A stretch of 64,000 nt of DNA from Nepenthes gracilis (taxonomy: Eukaryota > Streptophyta > Magnoliopsida > Caryophyllales > Nepenthaceae), in NCBI GenBank assembly GCA_033239525.1, contig BSYO01000011.1:6353973-6417972 (forward strand), read 5' to 3'. How positions within the stretch are numbered: the first letter of the stretch is position 1; each line of letters opens with the position of its first letter. Shown in pieces: positions 1 through 13,300 of this stretch. The position numbers and the translations under genes were made by a program. A model generated the notes under the pieces. The model did not search any database and was not told the origin of the DNA. It worked only from the letters and a program-made list of their open reading frames with translations.

Positions 1-979
1 ACAATTTTAGTTTATGAGTTTTTAACGTGTTATGTCCTTAATTTTTATAAAATAGTTTGTTGGTAGATCGATGTCGTGTCCGTATCCCGTGTTGGTGTTT
101 ATACTTCATAGCGGTTGAGGGTTAGCCAAGCGGCAATGGTTACTATAGCTTGCGTGAGGGTCGTGCAAAAGTTGACGGAGTGTCGATTAATTTTCAGCTA
201 AGTGATGGAGTTCAATAAAGGTTCGCCTAAGGAGTGGTTGAACAAAAAGCATTTTCTGCAAATAAGAGATATTTGTGCTCGGTGAGCACATGATAGACGA
301 TTATGTGCTTTTTGGGATAGAATGACCATACTTGATGCGTATCGAGGTGTTCTAGTGTGATAGTTTTAGTAGGATCAGCACCTAAAGAGTTTGTGTGTGA
401 ATTGTCGAGAGAAGGATCTTGCCTGTTGCATGTGAGAAGCTCACATGTTGCGAGGTTATTATAAAATTGTTTCTGATACAATCTTAGGGTAAAGAGTGGT
501 AGCATTTGTTTGGAGAGTAATTTTAACACAGAGCACTGCACAAGAGAGAAAAGAGAGAAAAAGAAAGAAGATAAATTTGTTTTCATATTGGTGAGATCTG
601 ACTTGAGATTTGTTTTTTGTTTGGGTCGAATTCATTATGTTAGTGTATATTTTTAATGTATTATCATTTGGTTACTCTTTTTTTAATCATATTTTCTCTT
701 ATAAGTTATGAAATGTGTTTGTGGATGTGTTTAATTAATTTTCACTTGGGTTATAATAAAGAGCTCTTAAAAAGGTTATACTTTGTAATTGGTATATTTT
801 TATGGTGGATTTATTTAAATTTTATGTAATGATTTTTTTTTTAGTTTGGAAGAATTTTTCACGTTAAAAATTTTTACAATATTATATTTATTGTGTTCAA
901 GTCTTTAGTAGTTTACATTTGACTTGGGGTTTGGGTTTTCCATTGTATTGATTGTACATATTTTGGCCAAATCTCAACA
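1..979. repeat. LTR-like interspersed repeat (right part), in a chromomethylase intron
   Basis: This stretch precedes the first visible chromomethylase exon, so it is probably intron. From about 540 to 979 it matches, with divergence, the repeat at 9154-10005. Shared blocks include a purine run, a T-rich stretch with ATTATTTGGTT-like sequence, and the terminal block TTTTGGCCAA followed by CAACA. The right end at 979 is set by that shared terminus; the left end is outside the window or too diverged to place. No protein-coding potential was recognised here. The strand relative to the parent element is unknown. Confidence 0.5.
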
Positions 980-1339
980 ATTATATGTCTATTGTAATTT
1001 ATATCATGGCATGAGTTTATTTGGGGCAGGGACTTACCAAACCATCCTCATGAAACTGTGTTAGTCATCCTATAACTCGGCACATTGACCGTTGGTCGAC
1101 TTAACCTTTTACATTCATCCTCTTGAGATATATGCGTAATTATGCTTTTTATTCAATGTCGTATCCAAAATCAAATGAACGGTTGACTCTATGTATGCAA
1201 ACAAATTTTTACATGGAAACTTGGACATGGAGCCTTGATTGTTCCGATATAGAGCATTTACATAGAATAGCTTGCCCAATGATGTTCTTATTACCATTGC
1301 CAAATTATTTGATTTACTGAATTCTTTTTCCATGTTTAG

Positions 1340-4300
1340 GCTGATGAAGGGGAACCAAACTACATATGTAAGATAGTAGAAATGTTTGCGGGAGTTGACG
1401 GTATGCCCCATTTTAGGGCCCAATGGTTTTACAGGTGCAATGATACCGTAAGTATGGGCCCAACCCTTTACTAAATATATCCTTTACCTTTAATGATGTG
1501 TCTTTTGTGTTCTACTTTGTCAGAAAATAGGAGATGGCATTAGTTTGACAGAGAGCAAGCGCGTATTTTTTTCCGAGATTAAGGATGATAATCCAATTGA
1601 TTGCCTTGTTGAGAAGTTGAACATTGTCAGAGTAACAGCAAATGTACATCCTTTGCTCTTTGTAGTAAAATTTGGAAGCCTTCCCCAGTTTCCCTCCCAT
1701 AGAGTTTTTTTTTTTTTCAATTTTTCTGTTTGCATCTATTTGAGACGTGTTTGATTGCCAACATTTGAGCCGATAAACAGAGTTATAAACTTACGTTGAT
1801 TTTCCGTTCATTGCAGGTAGATATAACTGCCAAACTGGCCGCCATTCCTGAATGTGACTACTATTATGACATGCTATATTTACTACCTTACTCCACATTT
1901 ATTCATTCACCTCCAGGTATTTAAGGTTTGCCAATACTTCCTTTTGCTGATTAATCAAGAAAATCTGAAGTAAGTTGTGGCTCGATATTTGCCAATGAAA
2001 TATTTTGTAAAGGTAGTTTTAGTTCAAAGTTGTAACAACTTATTATCTTCAGAACATGTTAGGGCTTGCAGTGAATCTCTTTCTACCATTTCTACTGACC
2101 CTGATGTTGAGGTTGCAAGTGATGCTAAGTCTGGTTGTGAAGATGTTTGTCAGGCGAATGTAACTCAGGGTTTAGAGTTGAATGTATTAGATCTTTACTC
2201 AGGGTGTGGTGCTATGTCCACTGGATTATGCCTGGGTGCTGGTCTGTATGGAATTAATCTAGTTACAGTAAGTAGGCAAATCTAGGCTTGATCTCATTTT
2301 TAGATTTGCCATTCCTTTTGCTTCTAAAGGACAAGCTGGTGCCATTATTTGTCAATTATGCAGCGATGGGCTGTTGACACAAATAGATATGCATGTGAGA
2401 GTCTCAAGCTAAACCACCCAGAGACTCAGGTAAAATTTTGGACGTGTTCCCTTTTGTTACTGGCATTTGAATTTGTGTTTTTGGAGATGTTTTTTATGCA
2501 CTTGCTATGAAAAGCAGGTGAGGAATGAATCCGTTGAAGATTTTTTGATGCTGCTAAAAGAATGGGAAAAACTCTGCATGACATTTTCAGTAATAAAAGG
2601 TGATAATTTGCATAAAAACCTATTGAGTTCTAGTAGTATGGAGGAGAATGAAGGCGCGGATGAGGACGATCAAGTTAGCAGTGAAGATGATCCTGAAGTG
2701 TTTGAAGTACAAAAAATCCTCGGAATCTGTTATGGAGATCCTAAAGAAATGGGAAAACGTGGGCTATACTTCCAGGTATTGTGATATTACTTATGTAAAC
2801 GACAAACCCAAAGTTCTAGCAAATGCTGTGTGATGTATGTGAAGTCTGCAGGTTATTTTTATGTACATGTTTCGTGCATTTAGTTTTCTTTGATAATATC
2901 CTATGATTGAGATTTTAGAGTAAATTGTAAAAGACAGCTTGTGCTCATATGTAGCAAGTTATCAAAGGGTGTCAAATGGTACAGTAATAACGTCATATGC
3001 TGGTTTGTGTACTACATTTAATTGTTATGAATCGTAAGGAGCTCATGTCTTAGGTATAATATGGTGGGCTTACTTTTGATCAACCTTTCAAATGGGCTTT
3101 CAAAATATACTGAGTATGATAGTTTATGGTATCTGTAGTTGGTTCTTAAAGGCTGCCAAATAGGTATAGGTATGGAGGTGAAGGGATACGTTATTTTATA
3201 GGTCTAAAACTAGTCAATGATGGGAAGATATCAGGTAGGGTATGTTAATTTATGGGTAAGATTTGAATGGGTAGAGTTATTCTTGGCTTGTTGACCAATT
3301 CATGACCTGCTCGAAACATAAAAGTGTGCCAATAACCATTCAACTTAGAGTCATTCAATCCCATCCATTAAACAGTATATTATTAGGTGAACAAGAATAA
3401 CTTAGCTTGAGATCTCTCGTTGAGATTGTTAAATGAAGCATTATTTGCTTTTTTAGAAAACAAAATTTAGTGTTTCAGGTATTGTTTTGAATTTCGATTT
3501 ATTTTCTAATCTAGAAATTGCATTCTTAGAGGGTGACCCATAGCAAACCCTGAAGACAAATCTATTTTTATGGTAGGGGATACATCTCATATATCTTTCA
3601 TTCCCCATTCCCATGAAATGAAAACCATTCATACTAAGTGTATATTTAGTTAGTTTCAAATTTAAGTGCTAATCGGGCTTTCATGCTAACAGCTAGTTTG
3701 ATTGTTCATTTTTTGTTTCTAATCTAGTTATCTAGCTAAAATCAAGATTATATTTTCTGGATTGGCCAAGTTTAAGTTGCTAGCTTGATGTCATTTTTTA
3801 TGAATTACCCAGTCAGTTGATTTTGAAAGCGAGCACTCTAATGATCAAGTTTAGCATTTGGTTTCCCCTAGTGAATTTAGAGGATTAGAAATAATTATCA
3901 TTATGTGTTGAAAGGCAGATAATTAGCTTTGTTTTCAGAACTAGCTCGTTTATTATCCATTGCTAATAATGGGGGAGGCCATGGGTAATCCAAATTAGAA
4001 TGGGTAGTAATTTCCATCATGTTGGTTAAACATGTAGACACAATGATTCTGCTTTTCTTTCAAGTAAACAATAACTGTAAATATGATGCCGCTTCTATGC
4101 TGAAACTTCCATGTATTGACTTCATATTGGTGTGCATATATATCCTGATCCATTGTGCTTCTTGATTTGTCCGTGGAAACAAGACTACTGAATTAACAAA
4201 AAAATTGCACTTGAAATGGAAAGAGAATTGAATTAGCCCATGTAATATGCATAAAACTGAAAAAAAAACCGGCATTACTATGTTCGATCAGACTAGCAAG

Positions 4301-7300
4301 TAGAAATAATTGCACCATAGTCTTAGAAAGTGAACAAGTAATGTAATACACCTCAGAGTAAATCTAAAGAAATTGGAAGACACTTTTCTATATAATGTTC
4401 AAAATGGTAACTAAATATGACGTGGGTTGGGGTTCGACACCCGGATCCACTCGATTCGGTAAGCAGTGGAATACCCGAATCTCCCGTCATCGTCAGCCAC
4501 CAATTAGTAAGAATAAGGAACATAAGAAATACAAAGTATTTTTTTTTTTTTTTTTTGGAAACCCCTTCTCAACTAAGAAGAAAAATTACGGTATATAAAA
4601 TCTACTAATAAATCCACTATATAAAACGGTTACAAAAATCCAGAGACAAAATACAGTATTCACTCTAGCTACACAAGTCCTAGAGGTGAAAACGAAGAAC
4701 AGAGTACAAGAATATAAAGCCTCACTTTTTGTGTTTCACTCACTGCTATTTCTTTCTTCCACTCTTTCTGTCCCCACTGTGGTGCTCTCTACTCTCTCAT
4801 TTTATAAGTGTAGGTGAAAAGGCAATCGCCGTTTTGTTGGGTTTGGTCACTCTCTTGTGGGTAACCCAATAAATTGGTTTATCATCAGAGGATTTTCGAA
4901 GAGTAAATGACGGAGTTCATTTGGCGGAGTTGAAATCCGGAGAATAGTGGACGGTCAATGGAGATTGATCGGAGAATGACCAACTGTGGATTCCGGTCAA
5001 CTGGTGGTTGACCGTCTGAAGGTTGTAGGAGTACTGTTGGATGGCGGACGGGCTACAGAAGACGGTCAATAGGGAAGTTGATTGGATGGTAGCAGAAGAC
5101 GATCAACGAAGGTTGACCGGATGAATGCTGAAGACGGTCAATGAAAAGTTGACCGGCTGAGTAATGGGTCTGAGAAGCTAAAGGGAAGGCCGAAATTTAC
5201 CAATTGGTGACACTGGTATGGAATCGACCATGGACATGGATGAGTGCACAGTAGCATTCGGAGATATGGGCTGTGCATAGTGACGACCGAGGATATCGGA
5301 TGTTCGAGGTCGTTGTCACTGCTTGGAGACCAAGGAACGCCAGTAGATTCTTATAATGGCCAAAGGATACAGATGGTCCGGGGACTTGACTGCAGCAACG
5401 ATCAAGAACGTCGTGGACAGCTGGTAGCAAGTCGTGGACAGTTGGCTCTGCAGAGTAGGTGGCAGACCTGCAGTCTGTGTACGCCGTTTGTGCAGATGGA
5501 AGGATTGCAGAGTAAGTTTGTAAAGTTGTTGGCAGGTTGCAGAGTAGGTGGTAAGCGTTTGTCCACACGTAACCTGCCTATTGGTTGAAGGTCTTCGGGC
5601 ATATTATTAAATATATGCATGTTAGGCATGCTGTGCTTTGTCTGCGCGTAAGGCTCCGTGGGAGTGACCATGGGTGATAGAGAACTCACCGTGAGCTAGC
5701 ATTCGTTGGGGCTTGTGTAGCCAGCCACATGTGTGCGGAGGTGAAACGTGTTGGGGTTTGACATCAAGATTCACTCGATCCGGTAGCAGTGGAATACCCG
5801 AACCTCCCTCGGGTCATTGTCAGCCACCAATTAGTAGAAATAAGGAACACAAGATATGTAAAGTATTTTTTTTTTTTACGTGGAAACTCTTTTTAACTAA
5901 GGAAAAAAATCACGAGATACAAAGTCCACCAATAAGTCCACTATGTAAAATTGTTACAAAAACCCAAAGATAGAATACAGTAACCACCCTGGCTACACAA
6001 GCCCTAGAGGCGAAGACGAAGAAGCAGTATAAGAATTAAAAGCCTTACTCTTTGTATTTCACTCACTGCTTTTTCTTTCTTCCACTCTTTCTCTCCTCAT
6101 TGTGGTGTTTTCTACTCTCTCATTTTACAAGTGTTGGTGAAACGGCAACCGCCGTTTCACCTCCGCACACATGTGGCTGGCTACACAAGCCCTGGCGAAT
6201 GTTCGCTCATGGTGATTTTTCTATCACCCATGGTCACTCCCATGGTGCCTTGCGCGCACACAGCATAGCATGCCTAGCATGCACATATATAATTATGTCA
6301 GTTGAGAACTGATTAGTTTAGCTAGCCTTATTCATGCATTGATTGGGGGTTTTGGTGGCAATTCAGCCAGTGGTGATGATGTGCTGTTGACCAATAATCA
6401 AGATTCCCTTGCTTGAGCTTGCTGCATGATATATTGACCATTTACTTGATGTTGTTGTTTGGGTTGACCACTTGGTTTGATTGATCGCTTGATTTGGTTA
6501 ACCGCTTGATTAAATTGATCGTTTGGTTTGCCATTCGGATATCCAGTTATTCGGGCTTATGACCCAATTTATTTATCAGCCATTGAGTCACTTGGTCAGT
6601 TGTTTAGTTCGGAAACTTTTTCCTTTCTAGGGTTATTATTCATGGGCTTATGATGGTAATTAATTGGGTTAATGTTGTTGAGGCTATACCCAATATGTTG
6701 TAACAGCTTTTATTTCATAGTCTAATTTTCCATTTTTGTTTGAATTGTAGGTAAGGTGGAAGGGCTATGGGCCCAGTGAGGATTCTTGGGAGCCACTTGT
6801 TGGATTGGGGTATGGAAAAAAACAATTCTTTTATCATGGATGCCAAATGAGTTTGATTATCCTACCTTATAAACCTTGTTGTGTTTTACTAGAAATTGTC
6901 AAGACATCCTTAGGGAATTTGTAAAAAATGGGTACAAATCAAGAATTCTACCACTTCCTGTAAGTATTTATGCTTAAAATTATCTTAGAAAGTGACTTTC
7001 ATGTTTTTGGAAGAATATTTTATAATTACTTTCTATAATTTGGCTTCGTAGGGTGCTGTTGATGTTATATGTGGTGGGCCTCCATGCCAAGGAATTAGTG
7101 GTTTCAACCGATTTAGGAACAAAGAGAATCCACTGGAGGATCCCAAAAATAAACAACTTAAGGTTTTCATGGATGTAGTAGACTATTTGAAGCCATCTTA
7201 TGTCTTGATGGAAAATGTTGTAGATCTTCTTAAGTTTGCTGGTGGTTTTCTCGGAAGATATGCCTTAGGAAGATTAGTCGACATGAATTATCAAGCACGA

Positions 7301-10300
7301 TTGGGAATGATGGCAGCGGGGGCTTATGGGCTTCCACAATTTCGCATGCGTGTCTTTATATGGGGTGCTCTACCAACAGAGGTGAAATTATTCATTTTAT
7401 ATAATCTTACTGCATGCTTTAGTGGAATCTGATGATGGTGTTTGTAACGTGCTTTCAGAAGTTACCTCAATTTCCATTGCCAACACATGATCTTGTTTTA
7501 AGGGGTGTCATTCCTGTTGATTTTGAGATGTGCACGGTTGCTTATGAAGAAGGTCAGGCTCTAGAGGTGGAGACGAAACTTTTCCTTGGAGATGCTATTT
7601 CTGATCTCCCCTCAGTATGACATAACCCTTTTCCTCTTGCTTTCCCATGTTGGTTTTGGATATGACCAATGATTCTTTTTACCTCATGACATATAGGTGG
7701 CCAATGATGAGACACGTGATGAAATGCCCTACGGAAGCTCACCCAAAACAGACTTCCAACGCTTCATTCGGTTGAAAAAGGATGGTAATGCTAAATTCAA
7801 TTTCTTATTTGCCTACGTGGCTCCATCAAAGTATTCTTTTAGTTCCTTATGATGCTTCATGCATCCACAATAGAGGTAATAAATGCTTGTTAATTGACTC
7901 TTGTTTGTAATGCATCATCAACCATGTGACAAGAATTGTTGCATAGAACTACTTTTGTGCTCGATTCAGAAGCATGAAAAGTAATCTAATATGAGTTTAT
8001 TTAGGTGAGGATCAGAATTTTAATAAAAGTGCTTATTAATAATTTTATTTTAATAAGTTAACTACTCCAACTTCATTTGTAGTTCTTGCTTTTTTGCCAC
8101 ATTAAAATATTCTTGATAGTTTTGTGTTGATATTTTGTAGTTATCATGATCAACTTGGACTTGAAGTAACCTTGTATGATCCTTAAACTTGCATTAGGGT
8201 TACTAAATGTAGGTTGTTTTATATCTGCAGGACTTTTGAGGTGGAAATAATCCTTGTCACAGAAAACAAATACAATCATAGGATTTGATTTTGATCATAT
8301 CAAATAAACTGAAGTTTTTGTCTAGCTTTGCTTAAAACATTGATTCACTTAATACTGTTGAACCTATTTTCCACGAGTATGTGATGTAGTGCATAATTTA
8401 CCTTCTTTGAGATGCTTCATTTTTCCATTTCTTGGTTATGTTGGAGTTTGAACTTTGAAGAGTCATTCATGTAAATGTTAACAGAAGGAAAGGAAGATGT
8501 TAAAATATTGCAGCACACTTCTCATTGAAAATCTTGGCACAGATACACAAGAGTGGATCCTTCATGGCTTAAGTAGTAAACTAGCTAATTCTTAGGCTAA
8601 TAATTCCACCTTCTCATGAATAAGAGAATCACATAAAATTGCTTATTTGCTCCCTTTGGACACGAGCATAAGCCTGCTCAACAATAGGGAAATGCTGCAT
8701 CTGGAGCATCTCACTTTGAATATTATCTAGCTGATCATCGAATCCATGTAGAAATATTTGGATACGGTCTTCCTGAAGAAGTGTGCTGTATTTCTAAATG
8801 TCAATGATGCACAGCATTGCATTTGGGCATCTGAAGTTAATCTTGCTCCGTAGGCTCTAAAGTCCATTAGAGTAGGATTCCATTGGCCTGTAGGCCTGTT
8901 GTATTCTACTCATCCTTCTCTTTAAATCATAGACCTGGGATTTGTCTGGCCCATCAAAATAAGTAGTAGCAATAGATTCTCATACCTGTTGGCTGTAGAA
9001 AACCTAATGAAATTGCTGATTAAATCGATTTAGAGTTGATTAGCCATCCTTTTACACTGACATTTTTTCATTTTCAAAGAAGGATCAGTTGGTTCATGTT
9101 GGGGCAGGCAGGTTGCCATTGAAATATCCTATCTTGTTTTTGCTTAAAATATTTGTTGGGTTTCGGGTCTTGCCTTCGTTAGTACTACAAGAAACAGATG
9201 GGTTATCTGGAGGATAGGTAATATTTGTCTATGGAACATTTGGGTTGAAAAGTCAAGCAAGGGTCACGTGATATTTGTACAATGATTGGCCAAGGGTCAT
9301 TTGAGCGACAAATGACGCTAAATGGTCACATGAAGATCTGCCGAGCGACGTATAATGGGCACCTAAAGAGAGCTTGTGCGCCGTTTGCTTAGAGGGGTAG
9401 CGTCTGGTGAGTGTTTGAGGAGCACATGTGCGTGTTTGTTGAGAAAAATCGCGCTTGATGCGCTTCCGAGGGATGCTCGTGAGTCGATGCTTGTGAGTTG
9501 TCTATCCAGTGAGTTCATGTCTGATGCGTGCCTAAGGGATGCTTGTGCATTGATATACTATAAAGTCGCACCTGATGCGATTTTAGGACATTCGTAAACA
9601 TTTTGCAATACAAGGGACGTTGCGTGAAAAGTGAGAATAGAGAAAGAGAAAAGAGAAAGTGGTTCGGTATCTGGATGAGGTTTGATTTGACTTTTATTCT
9701 TTCCTAAGGTCGAGTACGTTGTTCTAGTGTTATTATTTAGGATGTATTATTATTTGGTTGTTTTTTTTCCTTGGTATATTTTTTTTTTTTGTTGATTGTT
9801 AGATGTATTTGGGGTTGTGTTCAATTAATCATTCAGTGGGAGATTTTAGAGGGGTTATTTTTGTAATTGGTCACTGTTACATTTCATGTAAAACATCGTT
9901 GTGCAATGTTATATTTATATTTAAGTATTTAGTGGTTGACATTTGATGGGAAATTAAAATTTATTCTGTTGTGTCAGTTGTGTGTGTTTTGGCCAAGTTC
10001 CAACAATATAAATCCCCACAATCTCAGGCCACAAGGCATTGTACCATCTAGCTTGAGGCTGTTATGCGAATCAGCAATATCCAAAGTGGTCACTGATTAT
10101 GGATCTTATTTTGATTAGTGCTTGTGTCATTCTAGTTGTTAGATCTTCAAGAATGGCAGCCATGAATTTTTGACTCCCTTGTGAAAGCTCCATTGAGATG
10201 GGTGTGATGGCGATTCAGGAACTAACTAGTCTCTTATACCATGTTAACACAACGGAAGAAAGATGTGGACTTATTGCAGCATACTTTTCATTGACAATCT

Positions 10301-13300
10301 CGGTATATATATAAGAGAGTGACCCCTCATTTAAATATTACTTGCTACTTCCTAGCTAATAATCCTACCTTCCCATGAATTAGTGAATCACCTACAATTA
10401 TAGTGAAATAAGGATAACTAAATAATTCCTATAATATCTCCGCTGAATCTTCTCCTATTCCAGGCACCCCCAATGAATAAGTACTTCAGAAACTTTTAGT
10501 ATATTGCCTCATCACTTTTTCGTACAGATACCATTGTTTTCATCAAGTGGCTCACTACAACAAGATCTGATTCACAACTGTGTGCACCAATATTGTTAGA
10601 TTGAAAAATGTGAAATTTATTCATATTAACGCTTGAGTATCCTCCAATTTCAAAATGGAGAATTATTTATATTACTATTTGTTGGCTAACTTTTCTTTTT
10701 CTTTCTCATAATTTTTAGCACTCTTAGGAGCTTCTACACTTGATTCAAACTCTTTTATAGATGTCCTTTATGATCACCGTCCTCTTGAACTCAATGAAGA
10801 TGATTATCAAAGGGTTTGTCAAATTCCCAAAACAAAGGTATTTCTCTCACCTTTATGAACCACAGGGATATAATGAGCAATGCATTCAACATTTGATTTG
10901 CCTAACTTTTAATACTTCTGTCCACAGGGAGCAAATTTTAGACATTTGCCTGGTGTTCGAGTTCGTCCAGACAAAAAGGTGGAATGGGATCCAGATGTTG
11001 AGAGAGTATATTTACCCTCTGGCAAACCTCTGGTAAGATCAGTACCAAGCAAAACAACTTAAGAGTATATGCCAGGTGTTGCGTGTTGTGATAGAAAGGA
11101 ATTACAATTTACAATTTGTTTTTGTCAAACTTACTGGATTTGTTTAAGTGCTTTGGTGGAAGTACTCCGTTTTCATTAGACATTACAATAACTGTTGTTG
11201 AGGTGAAGAATGATCAGACTGCTGTGACCTAAATGGAAAAACATATGGTTTCATCTGTTGAGAGGCACATTTTCTCTGCACTTGCTTCGTATATCTTACT
11301 GTATTTGTACCCTACAGGTTCCAGATTATGCAATGACTTTTGTAAATGGGTCTTCATCAAAGTAAGTAGCATTGTGTCCTGTGCCATATCCTAAACTTTC
11401 TTTTTTCTCGCTTAAATGTTTTCAGTGGTCGGTTGACTTACTCATGGAATGATACAGGCCATTCGGAAGATTGTGGTTTGATGAAACTGTTCCAACTGTC
11501 GTAACAAGGGCAGAACCACACAATCAGGTATTATTTTTTTCAACTGATCTTAATTGCCCAATGTAAAATGGCCAAATGACTAGGCCCATCGCTAATTTTT
11601 CATTTGTTTATTCTGGAAGATTATATTACATCCATTCCAGGATCGAGTCCTTACGATTCGTGAAAATGCAAGATTGCAAGGTTTTCCCGATTATTACCAG
11701 CTATGTGGTCCAATAAAGGAAAGGTAGTAGTTTCTTACTGCACAACTGGCTTATTCTGGCCTAGTGTTCTAAGTTCTTGTTTAATATTATGGATCAACAC
11801 AATCATTGAAAAAAACATAGTTTGTATTACCTAAATTTCATTACCTTCATCAAATAAAAAGGGAAAAGAATTTGACATTTATTACAGATGAACATGAATA
11901 ATTATAATAATAATAATAAATGTGTGGTTGACATGCAAAGCGTTAAACAAATTACACATTTCAGATTTTTGTGTTGAACCCAAACTAAGACCTTAACTTG
12001 CTGAACGGACTTAAGGAGTTAAACCAACTATAACATGGATTCAATTAGTCTTGTGCAGTTCTACATTTCTGAACCTTATGAATTTAATAGAAGGCATTTG
12101 CTTTAGAGAATTGCTAGACTAAATATTCAATATTTATAAAACTTGTTTTGCATGATATAAATTGATGAAAGAACAAACAAAAGATATAGATAATGAGTAT
12201 TAACATTGATGTAATGCGTCTATTTATTTATTTATTTATTTATTTTTGGACGGGGGTGTTTGGATTTGTTGATCTTCTTGGTGAAATCTTTAAATTTATA
12301 AACAAAAGGCAAGTAGATGTTGGTTTTGTTCACAAACTGTTAATTAAAGGAATCAAATCAAGCTGGGCACTATTAGGATATAAATCACGTCCGTATGGAC
12401 TCATATTCAATTGGCAAGATTACAGTTTTGGCCAAACATGTATGGGTGCCAATCTGAGGCGAAGTATTGTTGACTTAATGACTACACTTTGGCTGAAGTG
12501 GAAGAAAAAAACCTGAGTGAACAAAATGCTGGAATGGTGAAACTGTCGGAGTGAACAAAATGCCGGAGTGGTGAATGCCAGAGTGTTGAAACTACCGAAG
12601 TGGAACACTTTGGCCAAAGTGGTGAAGCCAAGCAGACCAAGGGCAGCTAATCTGGAGAGCTGGTTATCCGCGAAGTTCAATGCAGGCAACTGATTTTGTA
12701 GATTAGGTAGTTAATTTTTTAGAATTTATAGTTGATTTTACAGAGCATGTCAACTGTAAAGTTCAAGATAATAAGGTAACTTTGTAAAATAGGTGGCAGG
12801 CTTTATGGTGCACACAGTGGTCTTGCAGAGTAGGTGCCGTCTGGTGTATTTGTATATATATATGTGTACATTGCTGCAGATGAAGAGAAGAAGAAAAAGC
12901 AGTGAAAATATAAGGAGTTGTCTTTTGCTTTTGTACTCTGTTATTTGTTCTTCAAGAGTTTCTTTAACTAAGGGTTTTTATAACTAAATTTTTACATAGT
13001 GAAATTTTTATTGACTAAGTGTTCATTGATTTTCTCCCTCTCATTCAGAAGAGGGTTTCCATATAAAGTTTATGTGTGTATTGCTTTTTTCTTTCTCTGT
13101 TGTATGTGTGATTATTGTTACCGATTTTCTTCTCGACTCATGATTTTGCCGGCACCCGTTTCCATCAGGCCCAACATACTATATTTATCTCGGTTCTATT
13201 TGTACATACGTAGTTCAATATCAAGATGAATTTTGAGGTGGTGTTGGTTGTTTCTTTTGTTTTAGGTACATCCAAGTGGGAAATGCGGTTGCTGTCCCTG

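Larger units (their letters stand above)
8476..10400 (-). mobile_element. Decayed gag-only Ty1/copia-like retroelement (- strand), in intron 7785-10718
   Basis: Two short similar terminal blocks, both opening TGTTAACA in + orientation, lie at about 8476-8631 and 10242-10400. Read on the - strand, the sequence just inside the second block has a TGGTATAAGAG primer-site-like motif (the usual copia form is TGGTATCAGAGC) followed by a gag-like reading. No protease, integrase or reverse transcriptase is present. The layout resembles the gag-only non-autonomous (TR-GAG) class of copia elements. It is broken by the solo LTR at 9154-10005. Exact ends are uncertain. Confidence 0.6.

Noticed and set aside
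1840..2285. Intact separate gene starting at 1977
   Set aside because: The ATG at 1977 lies in intron sequence; the exon begins at 2053 and joins in frame with chromomethylase exons on both sides.
5197..5689. Frames of about 95-123 codons in the chromodomain intron
   Set aside because: They overlap on both strands in repeat DNA, with no family motif, inside an intron fixed by flanking exons.
9376..9597. Cys/Arg-rich 73-codon frame
   Set aside because: It lies wholly within the solo LTR at 9154-10005 and looks like chance.
12193..12516. 107-codon frame in the last chromomethylase intron
   Set aside because: It starts in a TTTA repeat and runs into LTR-like sequence; the flanking exons show that this is intron.
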